A DNA stretch of 64,000 nt from Panagrolaimus kolymaensis (lineage: Eukaryota > Nematoda > Chromadorea > Rhabditida > Panagrolaimidae), in the NCBI GenBank assembly GCA_028622995.1, contig JAJQJQ010000012.1:682001-746000 (forward strand), read 5' to 3'. The position numbers and the translations under genes are program-made. Under the pieces are notes generated by a model. The model did not search any database. It had not been told where the DNA came from and was given only the letters and a program-made list of their open reading frames with translations. Shown here piece after piece: positions 36,377 to 47,600 of the stretch; positions within the stretch are counted from its first letter, which is position 1, and each line of letters starts with the position of its first letter.

Positions 36377-36902
36377 TGTAAAAATTCAGAAAAAATATCC
36401 AAATGTTGAGAAAGAAGGAGAAAATTGAGAATTGAATGCTTTTAGAATTTTTGTTTCAATCTTAGAATCCTAAACATTTTTTTTGTGGTTAAAAGCCCGC
36501 TAAAAAGCAAAAGTTGCACCCTTTTGGCAAACTTTTTTTCTTGTTTGATATCGAAAGCATTTTAATTTTTTAATTATTTTTTAAAGGTACCAATATTAAA
36601 TGCTACTTTATTTAAATTGGGACAAAAAAAGCATGTGGGTTGTATCAATTGTTTACAGATATGGTGGAACAGTGTTTTGGAAATAGCAACTAAAAGCTTT
36701 CGCTTTTTTATTTACAAACTGAGTGAATAGGGATTACAAAAACCTTGTTCATTATTTAAACTTATCTAAGTAAAATTACTAATATTACTGTAGCTAGCAA
36801 CAAAAAAAATTCGATTTTTTTAACATCAAACAATTTATCAAACATTGGTAATATTTATTATTTAAATTTTTACAAATGAAAAGTTACATCAAGAAGAAAA
36901 TT
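36377..36902. other. Intergenic between kinase and ankyrin gene
   Basis: AT-rich. On the minus strand it has AATAAA near 36612 and a CTTTTTAG acceptor near 36500, which could mark another operon junction, but the resulting leader contains an upstream ATG, so this is weak. Confidence 0.35.
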
Positions 36903-38138
36903 TTATTTTGGAGCTTTTTTATGACGTTTTGATGTTCCTATTGTCGTTGTTTCTTCCCAATCATATGGAGCTTCTAAATCGACACCACTTGTTCTTGCAG
37001 CCTAACATATAATAATAATTATTATTCAAAGAGAAAATATTCGGAAAATACAAACCTCTTTTAATTGTTCGTACAAAAATTCATAATCTACCGTATCAGC
37101 ATATTGAAGGCCATCTAAATATTTTAAGAGATTTGCAAGATCATCAGCACATTTAAGTTTATTGTATAACATTTCTTTATTATTTCTTGTATCTTCTTTT
37201 ATTTTGAGTACAACGTTTTTGTCGGATTCTTTTTTCCATGGTAAACCAGTTGAAACAATAATATCAAGGAGAAGATATAACCAGCTTTCACAATCATCCT
37301 TTGGGCCCATTTCAAGATTCTTATGACATGATAATGAAGCGAAACGTACAGTACCTTTGAAGCCAACAAATTGTCGAGGAGTTTTTAGTTCAAGTTTAAC
37401 AGAGTTGCTTTTCTTGTACATTCGAGCAATACCAAAGTCAAGAATGTATATTATATGTGTTTTAGCTCCAAGTCCACATGCATAGTTAGCAGGTTTTAAA
37501 TCCTAAACATGTTAATGATTAGATACCATGATGTGTGAAAAAAAAATCAACAAACAAACCCGATGAATGTATCCAGCACCATGTAAACTTTCAACAGCTT
37601 CTAAACATTGATATGCCACACCAAGACCTGTTCCAATTGAGAATACTTTATTTGGACGTACAGCTTTTAGATCAGCAAGAGATTTACCAACGAGTTGCAT
37701 GACAAGAAAAAAATATTTATCTTTTTTACCACGATCAATAATATCAGTGAAATGTCTTGTAAATCGATCATTGTCCTTGCCTGATTTACCTTTGAATTCT
37801 TTCACAGCTTTGAGGATTGCTATCTGAAAGTCGAAAGAATGTAACAATGACAAGAATAAATATTTATATGAACCTCCATCTTCAGCTTTGAATGACGTCG
37901 AGTATCAAGCTTCTTTTCAACTTTGAGAGCATAGTGTAAATCTTTATTCTTTTCAGCATGGACCAAGTACACAGCACCAAAGCCACCTAAAATGCAAAAT
38001 AAAAATAACCATTAATATAAATAGCTTACCTTCTCCAAGAATTTGTTCAATGATGAAAACAGCTTTACTTGAATCAATGGAAGCACCAGGTTTAATTCCA
38101 AGTTCCTCAAGTTCATCTTCCAAATCTTCATCAGACAT
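36903..38138 (-). CDS. CK1-family Ser/Thr kinase, TTBK/worm-expanded type
   Basis: Five exons, 38138-38030, 37986-37874, 37823-37560, 37502-37056 and 37001-36903, give 343 aa. Start MSDEDLEDELEELGIKPGA. Kinase motifs: Gly loop ILGEGGFGAVYLV, catalytic Lys in HYALKVEKK, IHRDLKPANYACG, LDFGIARMY and GTVRFASLSCH. The substitution of APE by the RFAS region is typical of CK1/TTBK kinases. All catalytic residues are present, so it is likely active. Many such small kinases are expanded in nematodes and often germline or sperm expressed (family knowledge). A Lys-rich tail TSKRHKKAPK ends the protein. Confidence 0.92.
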
Positions 38139-39492
38139 TTTTTGTTTTTCAAGTTGAATGAATAACTTTCCACAGCAGAACAACACGGATGGCAAGAATT
38201 AAGAGGAATGAATTTTTGATTTGTTTGTTGTGGCTGCTGACAAAAAAAAACATGAATGAAACACGTTTATGGAAATTTGAGTCAAAGTTTTCAAAGTTAA
38301 ATTTTTCACTTTCAAACAAATTTTGCTAAAGCTACCTAAAAACGATTTTATAATTCCCAATGTCTTTGCTGGAAGAAATCAAGCATTTCTCATGTAAACC
38401 AAAGACTGTACTCCAAACAGTTTTGATGGATGCTATCAAATTTTTTGCAATCTTTTTTGGATGATGATGGCAATGTTAGTCTTTTTTACTTGGTTGGAAA
38501 TATGTTTTTTTGCTAATAATAGAAGTCACTGTTCTGCATTTTATTTTTTTCATCACTTTATATTTGGTTTCAACCATTTTTTTGCTTTTGCGTTATTCTT
38601 TTGTAACCTTTGCCTACTAAAATAATTTAACACAATCAAGATCTTGTACATATAGGAGGATTATGTAAATCGTGATGCATTGCTGAAGCTTTTTTGAAAC
38701 TTAAAAAATGCTATTGGTACTTTAGTTTCTGCAATGTCTCAATATTGCTATGAAAAACTACTATGTACCTATTAACCATTTGTTAGCGGAATCATTAATT
38801 CTTTTACTAACGTGTTTGGCTTGGGGGTGAAACAACAAAATACTAAAATGATGTGTTTTTTGAAAGTGCTTGGATTTTTTGCTCACGTGTGTTTGTTGTT
38901 AATGGCAGGCTTTATTTTCTAAAGCTACAATATTCTTTTTTTACCATGTTTAGCAATTTTTTTAAACTAAGGTTCTTTATTTTAGGAAATTTTTAATAAA
39001 TCAAACTTTGCATATTTTTTTTATTTTTTTAATTTTAATGTAAGAAAATTAAAAGCTAGTGTTAATTAATTGACAATTTTTATTTGGTTTATTTTTTGCC
39101 CAATGTTTTTAGCAGTTGAATTCTACTATTAATCCATGATTTATTTTTATTTTTTATATGCTTCTTTATTTACACCTGACTGTCGATCGTTCAACTATAA
39201 ATTATTTAAAAAACTTGAAGCTTTGCGGCTTTGCTATGTTTCAAATGGAAATTCTAAAACTCCACAACCAAATTAGGCATTTTGCTTTTTTGATTTTATT
39301 TTTTTGTGGTTTTATCTCGAAGATTAAGAAAAAATGGCGTCTTTTTTGTGGCCGAGGAGAAAGTATTTTCACACCTTTAAACATTCGAAAACAACCTTTA
39401 AACTTTTCCCAAATTATTACAACAAATTGTATCCTTTTTGAAAGCTGAACAGAAATTATTATTCTTCATTTTGAATCAACCTTTGAACAACA
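38139..39492. other. 1.35-kb intergenic region
   Basis: Lies between two divergent genes (kinase minus, membrane protein plus). AT-rich with many poly-T tracts. The 96-codon frame at 39158-39448 lacks recognisable features. Confidence 0.5.
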
Positions 39493-40648
39493 ATGCTTCT
39501 CCGAAATCTTCTTTTGTCCACCATAATCTTTTCTTTACTATCGATTGTAACGAATTCAAACTTCAAGAACCCTGATGGAGAAAATAAATGGTCAAGTGCT
39601 GAAATAGCTATTTGTATTGAACAAGTTTCTTTAATTGTGTTTATGGCCGTAAGTGATTACTAACTTTACAACAAATTCTATCCTCGCATTTAGGTTTCTT
39701 TCTTCGGATGGTTACGCATGAGCGATTCTAATCGAACTGTGATTGCATTATGTGCTATTGCCACCGATGTTTTGAATTCATTAATGAATATGATTTTCAC
39801 ATTCACATCCTATGTCAATCCCTTGATTTATCTTACAGTCATTTTCTTTGCATTTTGCTTTATCGCAAAGAACTTCTCTTCACAATGGCACTGGCTTTTG
39901 ATGCTTCGACAACAACAACTCTTCTATTCATTCTATGGAATCATGTTTATTCTAATCTCCATCAATCGAGCCTTCACTTTTCAATCAACTGTCTCAGTTC
40001 GAATCCTAAGTTTCAAAGCTGCTCTCACCTTTATCGGGCATCTTTTTGCATTTTTGATTGCAATTATCCCGATACCAGGTTTGTCAATCGGTTCTTTTCC
40101 TTCCCTTGAAATTCTTCCAATGCAGTTTTTGCAGACATGGAAGTTATGCATAATGAGTCTTGTACACTATAAATTGATGGGCATAGGATTAGGTCCCCTA
40201 TTTATATATTTTTCCCAAACAAGTAAGTGACATTAATTTCTATTTGCATGCATTTATCGAAAATGAAGCCCCAATCAAAAACATGTTGTTAATAATAAAC
40301 CATATTTTGCAATTTTTAGGGCTTGTTAACAGGTATTTCAGTTCAATTAAACTTTACATTCCTTCAACTGACTTATATGAATTGTGTCAAGGATATAAAG
40401 ATGATATTGTTTGGCTTGGTCTCCGACTACAAACTGCTGCTCGGAACATCGTTGAATTGAGAAATCAAATAGAAGAGTTACGTAGAGAAAACAACCGACT
40501 AACGATAGCCAACCAATTACTAACCACAACTGAACAACAAAATCGTTTGACAATTCAACGATTAGAAAATGAAAATGAAAATTTAAGAGGCCAAAATGAA
40601 ATTTTACTTAGAAATCAACCAACAACATATGGCTGTACTATACAATGA
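39493..40648 (+). CDS. Multi-pass membrane protein with C-terminal coiled coil
   Basis: Three exons, 39493-39648, 39694-40222 and 40320-40648, give 337 aa. A signal-like N-terminus (MLLRNLLLSTIIFSLLSIV) and about five or six further hydrophobic segments cover residues 45-230 (for example LIYLTVIFFAFCFIA and AALTFIGHLFAFLIAIIPI). The last 85 residues are hydrophilic and heptad-like: LRNQIEELRRENNRLTIANQ then QNRLTIQRLENENENLRGQ, with NRLTI occurring twice, a strong leucine-zipper pattern. It ends PTTYGCTIQ. I do not recognise the family; the helix count is chemoreceptor-like, but a C-terminal zipper is unusual for nematode chemoreceptors. Dimerisation through the tail is inferred. Confidence 0.78.
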
Positions 40649-40976
40649 TATGAATTTGAATTTTTTTTCTGTGCTATAGAAATCTTTAGTTTTTCTTTTA
40701 GAAGCATTTTTATCTTGTACATTTTGAAATCAGTTTTTTCTAAATAAAATTTTCTTGTTCAAATCGTTATCACTTGGAAGCAGTATAAAATTAACCATTT
40801 TCAATATACTCAAAAGTCTTATAAAAAATTTCAATTTTGCGTGTTTAGTATCGACATGTTCACAATTATTGTTTTTTCAGTTTTTACAAATGCCAAGACA
40901 TCCTAATATTTGAATTTTCGAGTCAATCAATGCTTTAAGAGTAACACACAATAGAAATTAAATTTTTTGTCGTTAT
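40649..40976. other. Intergenic between convergent genes
   Basis: Contains the two 3' ends; AATAAA at about 40744. Nothing else seen. Confidence 0.5.
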
Positions 40977-42107
40977 TTATTTCTGGTAATAAAATATAAA
41001 AAAACCTGTTAAAATTGCGAAATACAAAATAATTGAAATCCATACAAACATATTAAAAATTTTATTTTTTGTTTTTGATTTTACAAAAAAAAGGGTTTCC
41101 ATCACTAATTCCTTGTTATCCCAAGTTTCAGGTGTATCGCATGATGAGGCTCGGTTTTCCATAAATTTTTTCACATTTTTTAATGCCTCATCGCGATATC
41201 TTTTCTCCACATCCAATTTATAATCAAATCTTTCTTGTGATTCTCTTCTTTTTTTCAATAATTTTTCCAATAATTCTTTTCTTTCTTGTATATTTTTTTC
41301 CATGTCCACTCTTTTTTGTTTGAAAATAGCTTCATTTTGTTCATTTTTTTCTTTAAATTTTTTTTGTTGTTTAGAGTTTCTAAATTTCCACATGGTATTA
41401 TTTATTTCAACCACTGCCAATACTTTTAGAACAATCATTTTAAAGATTTGGACATTTACCAATTCTAAATCTTCACATTCTTTTTCAATATTTGTTAACT
41501 TAATACATAATTCAGAATCTTTTGAACCGTCATTAATATTTTCTGTAAATAATTCGTTGAAATCATTACAAGTATCATTGTTAATTATGGCAGTTTGCAT
41601 GGTTTCTGGCATACCAATGCTTAATTTTTTAGAGAAATAAATGGAAGCAATTTTTTCTCTCAACTTTTTAATATCCACTTTTGTGGTTTTAATATGGATG
41701 GCATTTGCTTTTTGATCCAAGCATTCAACGTTTTTAAGTAAACCAACAGATTTTGATAATTCAGTTTCATAAGCTTTTATAACTTTTTCACATTGCAATT
41801 TTGCTAAATTTCTAATAATTCTGCTAAGCCACAATATTCCGCAAAATCGTCGTAATCGTTTTTGAAGTTCCTTTTTTCGATTCAATTTTGATTGAAGCAA
41901 AGTTTGATAATAAACCATATTCATCCTCACATCCTCGGGATTTAGTTTGCTCTCATTTTGATCGTTTAAATCAGAAATTAATAAAAATGAATCCGTTTCA
42001 ACAATTTGGAAGTCATCTGGATTCAAATCCGCAGCATCTTGTGTAATTTCAATTTCATCTTCATTTTTATCTTCGAGAATATATGTTTCTTTTTTTAATT
42101 CTTCCAT
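40977..42107 (-). CDS. Tail-anchored coiled-coil protein, 376 aa
   Basis: A single exon from ATG 42107, preceded on the minus strand by acceptor GCTTTTCAG three bases upstream, so the upstream in-frame codons are not needed. The protein is acidic at the N-terminus. The middle holds coiled-coil stretches (ELQKRLRRFCGILWLSRIIR; KKFKEKNEQNEAIFKQKR; NIQERKELLEKLLKKRRES). The last 25 residues are one hydrophobic helix (MFVWISIILYFAILTGFFIFY) ending YYQK. That gives a tail-anchored topology with a cytosolic coiled coil. No intron in 1.1 kb is unusual for this window. Family not recognised; it could be a tether or SNARE-like or golgin-like protein (inference). Confidence 0.75.
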   Translation of the reverse strand: MEELKKETYILEDKNEDEIEITQDAADLNPDDFQIVETDSFLLISDLNDQNESKLNPEDVRMNMVYYQTLLQSKLNRKKELQKRLRRFCGILWLSRIIRNLAKLQCEKVIKAYETELSKSVGLLKNVECLDQKANAIHIKTTKVDIKKLREKIASIYFSKKLSIGMPETMQTAIINNDTCNDFNELFTENINDGSKDSELCIKLTNIEKECEDLELVNVQIFKMIVLKVLAVVEINNTMWKFRNSKQQKKFKEKNEQNEAIFKQKRVDMEKNIQERKELLEKLLKKRRESQERFDYKLDVEKRYRDEALKNVKKFMENRASSCDTPETWDNKELVMETLFFVKSKTKNKIFNMFVWISIILYFAILTGFFIFYYQK

Positions 42108-42165
42108 TTTCTGAAAAGCTTCAAGGGATTTTATTAATTTAATATTCGACAAATTTTTTCAAACC

Positions 42166-42300
42166 TTAAAGGGCCCTGTTTATTTCATCTTTTTTTCAAA
42201 CACGCGGCTGGATATTCGACCCCGCAAAGTGTGGGCGCTTGTGGGGACGAATATCCAGCCGCGTGTTTGAAAAAAAGATGAAATGAATATGGTCCTTTAA
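42166..42300. repeat. 135-bp near-perfect palindromic element (MITE-like)
   Basis: Perfect 36-bp inverted arms occupy 42183-42218 and 42248-42283, around a 29-nt centre that is itself partly complementary. Outside the arms, imperfect complementarity continues to TTAAAGG...CCTTTAA ends. The arms contain CACGCGGCTGGATATTCG, much more GC-rich than the flanks. TTAA at both ends (42166-42169 and 42297-42300) could be a target-site duplication, as for piggyBac-type elements. It sits 59 bp upstream of the tail-anchored gene start, in its promoter or 5' leader. Confidence 0.85.
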
Positions 42301-43270
42301 AAAAATAAATTTCTCCGATTAAATTTTTACTAACGATAAATTCAATACAATATTATAATTTTTTTAATTGAAAGGTGAATAGTTGCTTTTATCGATGACT
42401 GAAAGCTTTTGCTTGTTTACATCCAACTTTGCCATTACTAGCTTTTGGCATCCTTTTTTTTCTTGCAACGAGGCCGCACTTTATTCATTTTATTATGCTA
42501 AAACAGCTGTTGTTTGTCCATGGATCCATGGAAGCAGGAAATAGCTAAAACTGCTCTCAAGAAAATGTTTGTACTTTTAATTGAGGCTGTTTTATTAAAA
42601 GAAGATATGTATAAGCTTTTAAGAGTTATTTTGCAAGTCAGAAATTTAGTTTATAAAACCTGATATTATAATGTCTTTGGTTTTTATGAAAGCTATCATA
42701 TCCATTTTCATTGCTTGATTCTTTAATAGCAATTTTTTAAAGCCTTGAGCTTTTGGTCAAAATGCAACAAAAGGTTTGCAAAAAAAAAATTCTTTACAAT
42801 TTATGATGGAACAAAAAAATTACAAGATAAAATTTGGGATATTGTTTGTATAATTTTTTATTGTTTAATTTGCTAATTGCATATTTTCTTTGCAATTGTT
42901 TCTTTTTCTGTTTAACATATTTTGATGCTGCAAAAAAGTGAATGTCGAGGTGGAACGATTATTCTTCTCTCCTTATTCATCGTTGTTCTATCCACTTTTC
43001 ATTATTCTGACCACAGAAACCTGTCTCTAGCGTGTGGTTGGTTGGTGATGGATATATTTTCACTTTTTTAAAAAATGACAGAGAGAAGACTCGGAAGAGA
43101 ACATGGATCATAGGAGGATAGCCGCCGCCGCTTCAGATCATGCACAAACTAAACCGCTACTTGCTGTGTTTTTTTTCTTCTTCCAAAATCCAGACGGCTC
43201 AGTTACACGTTTATCCTCTTTTCCTCTTCTTCTTATTTTCAGTTTTATATAATCCGTTTTAATTTTATAA
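42301..43270. other. Intergenic, upstream of secreted protein gene
   Basis: No gene supported. A TCTTATTTTCAG acceptor ending at 43242, 28 nt before the ATG at 43271, may be an SL1-type trans-splice site. Confidence 0.45.
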
Positions 43271-44287
43271 ATGAAAATTAAAACAATTTTTGTGATTTTT
43301 ATTTTTATTGGAGGATTTTTTGATTTATCATATTCTCAACATTCGTTAGCTGAAAAAACTTCTGCCGTTCGAATTGTTCGATTTCAAATTGATTATCCCA
43401 ATGCTGAAGTTCGAAAAATAAATCATTATACAAAATGGACTTCACTTATGAGAAAATCCGTGTTAGCTTCATTAAGATTTATTGATAAACATTGGAAAAT
43501 TTGTGATAAAATGGAAGATAATAGTCCTAAAAAGGATATGGATTGTGGCCAACTTCAAGTAACTGGGGAAATAGTACGAGATAATTTTTATCGAATTAAT
43601 GCCACTTTTATTGCTAACAGGTAAGAAGGAAATAAGTGTATGAGTTTGTTAAAAATAAATTTAATTTAATTTATTGCTTTGCTTTGAAAACTGCAAAGAA
43701 AAATTTAGCTAGATTTTTAAATCAATAAATAAAAATAAAAATGCTGGCTGCTTAGGTTTTATACTGTAATAAATATTAATGAGTTAATTATTAGCAAACA
43801 AATATTTATGCAATTTTACGTTTGCTTCATTTCCTTTGTAAAATACAAGCTTCTTCAAAAACAATTTCTTGTTAAATTTTGTTTTTCGATTGCTTTACTT
43901 TTCGAATACATTTGGCTTCAAGCTTTTACATTAGCCGCTGTAATTCTCTTTTTTTCTATTCACTAATAGTTTTCAAAATTATAAAAATCTAAAACTTACA
44001 ATGTTTTTGCTTATTTTTTCAGAGATCCCATTCGAAACACAAATGTTGATGCAACATCCACTGTTTTCGGAGTGATTCAAATTGGACTTCGTGGTGGCAT
44101 TTTCCAATATACCAATGCTTTAAAAATTCTTGGAAAACCTTCACCTTCTATGTGGTTTGAAGAAGCATTCTTTTGTTATCCCGGTTTCGTTTTAACTAAC
44201 AATGATAAATGCATCAATGAAAATCGACGACAAAAACGTGGCACCGATGGAGTTAAAACTCGAATCGTTGGTGATGTCATTTTTTAA
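43271..44287 (+). CDS. Secreted protein with furin-like site near C-terminus
   Basis: Two exons, 43271-43620 and 44023-44287, with a 402-bp intron, give 204 aa. Signal peptide MKIKTIFVIFIFIGGFFDL, cleaved near SYSQ. The mature part contains four to five Cys (KICDK, MDCGQ, FFCYPG, KCINE), one likely N-glycosylation site (NAT) and a polybasic NENRRQKRGTDG. The RRQKR/G site fits furin-type cleavage and would release a short C-terminal peptide (GTDGVKTRIVGDVIF). I do not recognise the family. Secreted, possibly processed protein (inference). Confidence 0.8.
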
Positions 44288-44611
44288 ACCTAACGACGAT
44301 GAACCTCCAAATTTTAAGTTTAAAGATGTGCAAATACTACTTTTAAAAATTCTTTAAATATTTTGTTTTGAGATTATTTATTAATGTGTTGTTTTTGTAT
44401 TTGGATCATAGCAATCATTAGTAATTACTGTATTTATAAACAAAAAAATTATTAGTTTTTTACATTCAATAAAACATTCAAAATTGGAGATCATAAAAAC
44501 ATTTTGTTAAAGAAAAAGTTGACTGAGATTGTAAAATTTTTTGTTTGAGATCACTGGTGACTCGAAAGCTCATATTTTTTTCATAAACAAACCAAAATGG
44601 TTCATCGCTTT
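44288..44611. other. Intergenic between convergent genes
   Basis: 3' UTRs of the secreted protein gene (plus) and homeobox gene (minus). No additional feature. Confidence 0.5.
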
Positions 44612-47600
44612 TTAAAGATTATTTTGATATTGTAATGGAGCAGCCGCAGCTGCAGCAGCTTGTTGCTGTGAACGTTGTAATGATCGATAAATATCTTCAC
44701 TATCAGCAAATTGAATGCTTTGATTTGACATGGAACCAAAAGCGCTGGCAGCCGCTGCACCATATTGCATTGAAGTGGTAGTTGGATAACCCATGGGACG
44801 TGACATTGGATATGGAGAATATGAAGACCACATATCTGTTGCTCGTTGACTCATAGTTGGATAAGTTGGTCTCATGGCATTTAGAGACGCAGCGGCGGCA
44901 ACATTGAGTGCACCTGAATGACCTCCACCAAAATGTTGAACACCTTTTTGAAGTTGCTTTTCTTGCTTTCGATGTTTTGCTCTGCGGTTTTGAAACCACA
45001 CCTGGAAGAGGAAAGAAATAATTGAGGTTAGAAAGGTAAAACATGTTTGTTTCTATAAAATGGTATGGAAAAGTCGTTTCAAAAGGAAAAGGTATTTTTA
45101 GTTTTTGTTTTTTGGGTGAAGACAAAATTTAGATAATCAAGATTTTACAAACACCGAAATAAAGACGTCCAAGAAAAATTTACTTTACAAGTTTTTTTAA
45201 TCATGGCTTTAGATTTTATTAAGCTCAAAGTTTGCGACATTTGCAATGCAATATTTTTTCAAAAATCTTACTTGAATTCTAGCTTCATTTAATTTTGTAA
45301 TTCGTGCTAATTCTTCTCGAGCATAAATATCAGGATAATGAGATTTTTGAAAAGCATTATCAAGTTCAGCTAATTGCTCTTGAGTAAAGGTTGTTCGATG
45401 CCTTCTTCGAGCTGGAGTTGGTGGTCCTCCACCCATTCCACCACCAAAATGTGTTCCAAGTCCATTGCCAACGAGGGAATCCGTTTTAAGTTTTTTAAAG
45501 GCTCCATCAGAAAGATCTGAAAAATTGAAACGGATGATGCACAGTTTTTTAAAATTGTAAAAAAAAAAGAAGAGGAAAGAAATAATTGATGGAAGAGGAG
45601 AAAAAATATTCGAGAAGTTAATTATAGTTTAGTTCGTCGTCGTCTCGCATCATCTGTTTTTGTGATGATTATTGTTTGCAAATTAATTGTATCCGATCGC
45701 TTTTGAATCAAATTACAAACAATTTGTTTGTAAATATAAAGTTCAAAAATGTAAAAGAAATGAATAAAAGTTAAAATGAAACTACGAAATGGAAAATTTT
45801 TATAAGGAAGAGATTTGTTTAAAAAAAGGGGCCATTTTGTTAAAACTAAAAAAAAATCAAGGCGAATAAATGATAAAAGGCTTTTATTTTTGTTATAAAC
45901 GAACTTACCAATGGAAGAACCAACTGCTGATGATACATCTAATCCACCAGGATAATAAGTAAAATCTGCGATTGATTGTGGAAAATCTTTTGGCTTCAAA
46001 TCTTGAAACTGAAACTAAAAAACAAAAAATAGTATTAAACTGAAATAATCATCATCGTAGAATTTTTTCATTTATTCTCTAATGTTTACAGTAAGAAAAT
46101 AGATCGTTAATTTAAAAAATAAAAAAGGGTAAAAAAATTGCAAATGCGTCATTTTTAAAAAGAAATGTATGTACTACAAAATAAAAAGAAAAAAATGATA
46201 CGGTATTTTTATGGGTTTTTACTTTTTTCTATTCTAAGAGCTGCTTTTTTTGGTTAAAGGAACGAAACTTTAAGCCTAATGAATACGAATAATGTGTTGT
46301 TCCTTTCTTTCACTCGCTTTTAGCATTTTTTCTATTTTCTTTTTTTTTTTGTGTTGACGAAGAAGAAAGGGGAGAAAGGCTACGGTAGCTGCTGTTTTCT
46401 TAATGCTTTTTGAGGAAATGCAAAACGACGCAAAAAAAAAAAAAGAAGAGAAGAAAATAATGCAAGTTTTTGATGAAAAAAAAAGTTTAAAAAAAGATTT
46501 CTTTGAAAAATTTAAATTCCAAACATTTTTTAAGTTTTCAAAAAGCTAAAAATTATTGAGCGAAAAATGTAGGATCCAAAAAAGCAAGGATTTCGATGAC
46601 CAAAAAAATTGTCATCGTCGTCGTCATTTATTATTCATCGAGGTGTGAAAATTTACATAAGCAGCCTAATAACACAACGACGATAATTAGCACTTTTGAA
46701 TTGGATTGTTGGTGGCTTTTGTTTCGCATCGATATTATAGCAAATTGCATCGTTTGCTTCTTCTTTTAGCTACTTAATGCGCCAATTTAGAATGGATGGA
46801 AAACGTTCGTTCGTTGCTGCTGCTGCTACTTCTTCGACCTTGCTTCAAATGCTTCTTAACGATTATGTTAAAGCTGGATGAAAAAAGAAGAAAAGAAAGG
46901 TCTCCAAAGCTAAGATTTAATAAAATGGCAATGTCAAAAAAATAAAATAAAAACAATAAAGTTTTTAGAGAAAGAATGAGCTGCATTTTAAAGTGAAACG
47001 TAAGAAGTTTCGTGTTTAATAATGCTTGTGTGACAAAATTTAAATAAAAGGAGTAAATAAAGATAAATACAGTATTCCCAAAAGAAGCTGATAAGAATAA
47101 AAAAAAAATAAGCTCATGTTTTGAAAAAACAAATTGAATAGATAAGTTCATAAAAAGAAGCAACAGTAACACATAAAACAGAAACATTGATGTCAACATT
47201 TCCCTTTTTTTAATAATTTTAATTTTTTCGAATTCCTTTTCACTAAACATAAATAAATAAAAAAGCAATAATGAATTCAAAATGAAACTCTGAATGCAAA
47301 AAATGGTGTCCAACTTGCGCTAGTTTTATTGGATATGCCTAATTTTTTCTTGTTGCTGCCCGTTGTTTTGTTTTGAAGCAAAAAAGCTTACAAGAATTTA
47401 GAGTCATTATTAATTATTTCCTTAAGAACACGACAAAAACGGGGAGTCCTTAAAAAGTCATTCAAAAATGATTCAGTTCATTATTCAGTAAAACAAGTGG
47501 TGATGAGTTAGTTTATCGAAAGAAACAAAACAAAAAATTGCGCGAAAAGTGCCATCCCTGGATTTTGTGGAAGATGAAGAAGAAAGACAGCTGGCGCCAA

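Noticed and set aside
36500..36612. Additional operon junction between kinase and ankyrin gene
   Set aside because: AATAAA and an acceptor are present with suitable spacing, but the leader would contain an upstream ATG and the gap is over 500 bp.
41977..42152. Extension of the tail-anchored protein upstream to 42152
   Set aside because: No ATG there (starts with TTG), and an acceptor GCTTTTCAG directly precedes the ATG at 42107.
46774..47313. 179-codon hydrophobic open frame on minus strand
   Set aside because: Lies within the homeobox first intron, is poly-F/L/S from AT-rich DNA, and shows no domain or splice support.
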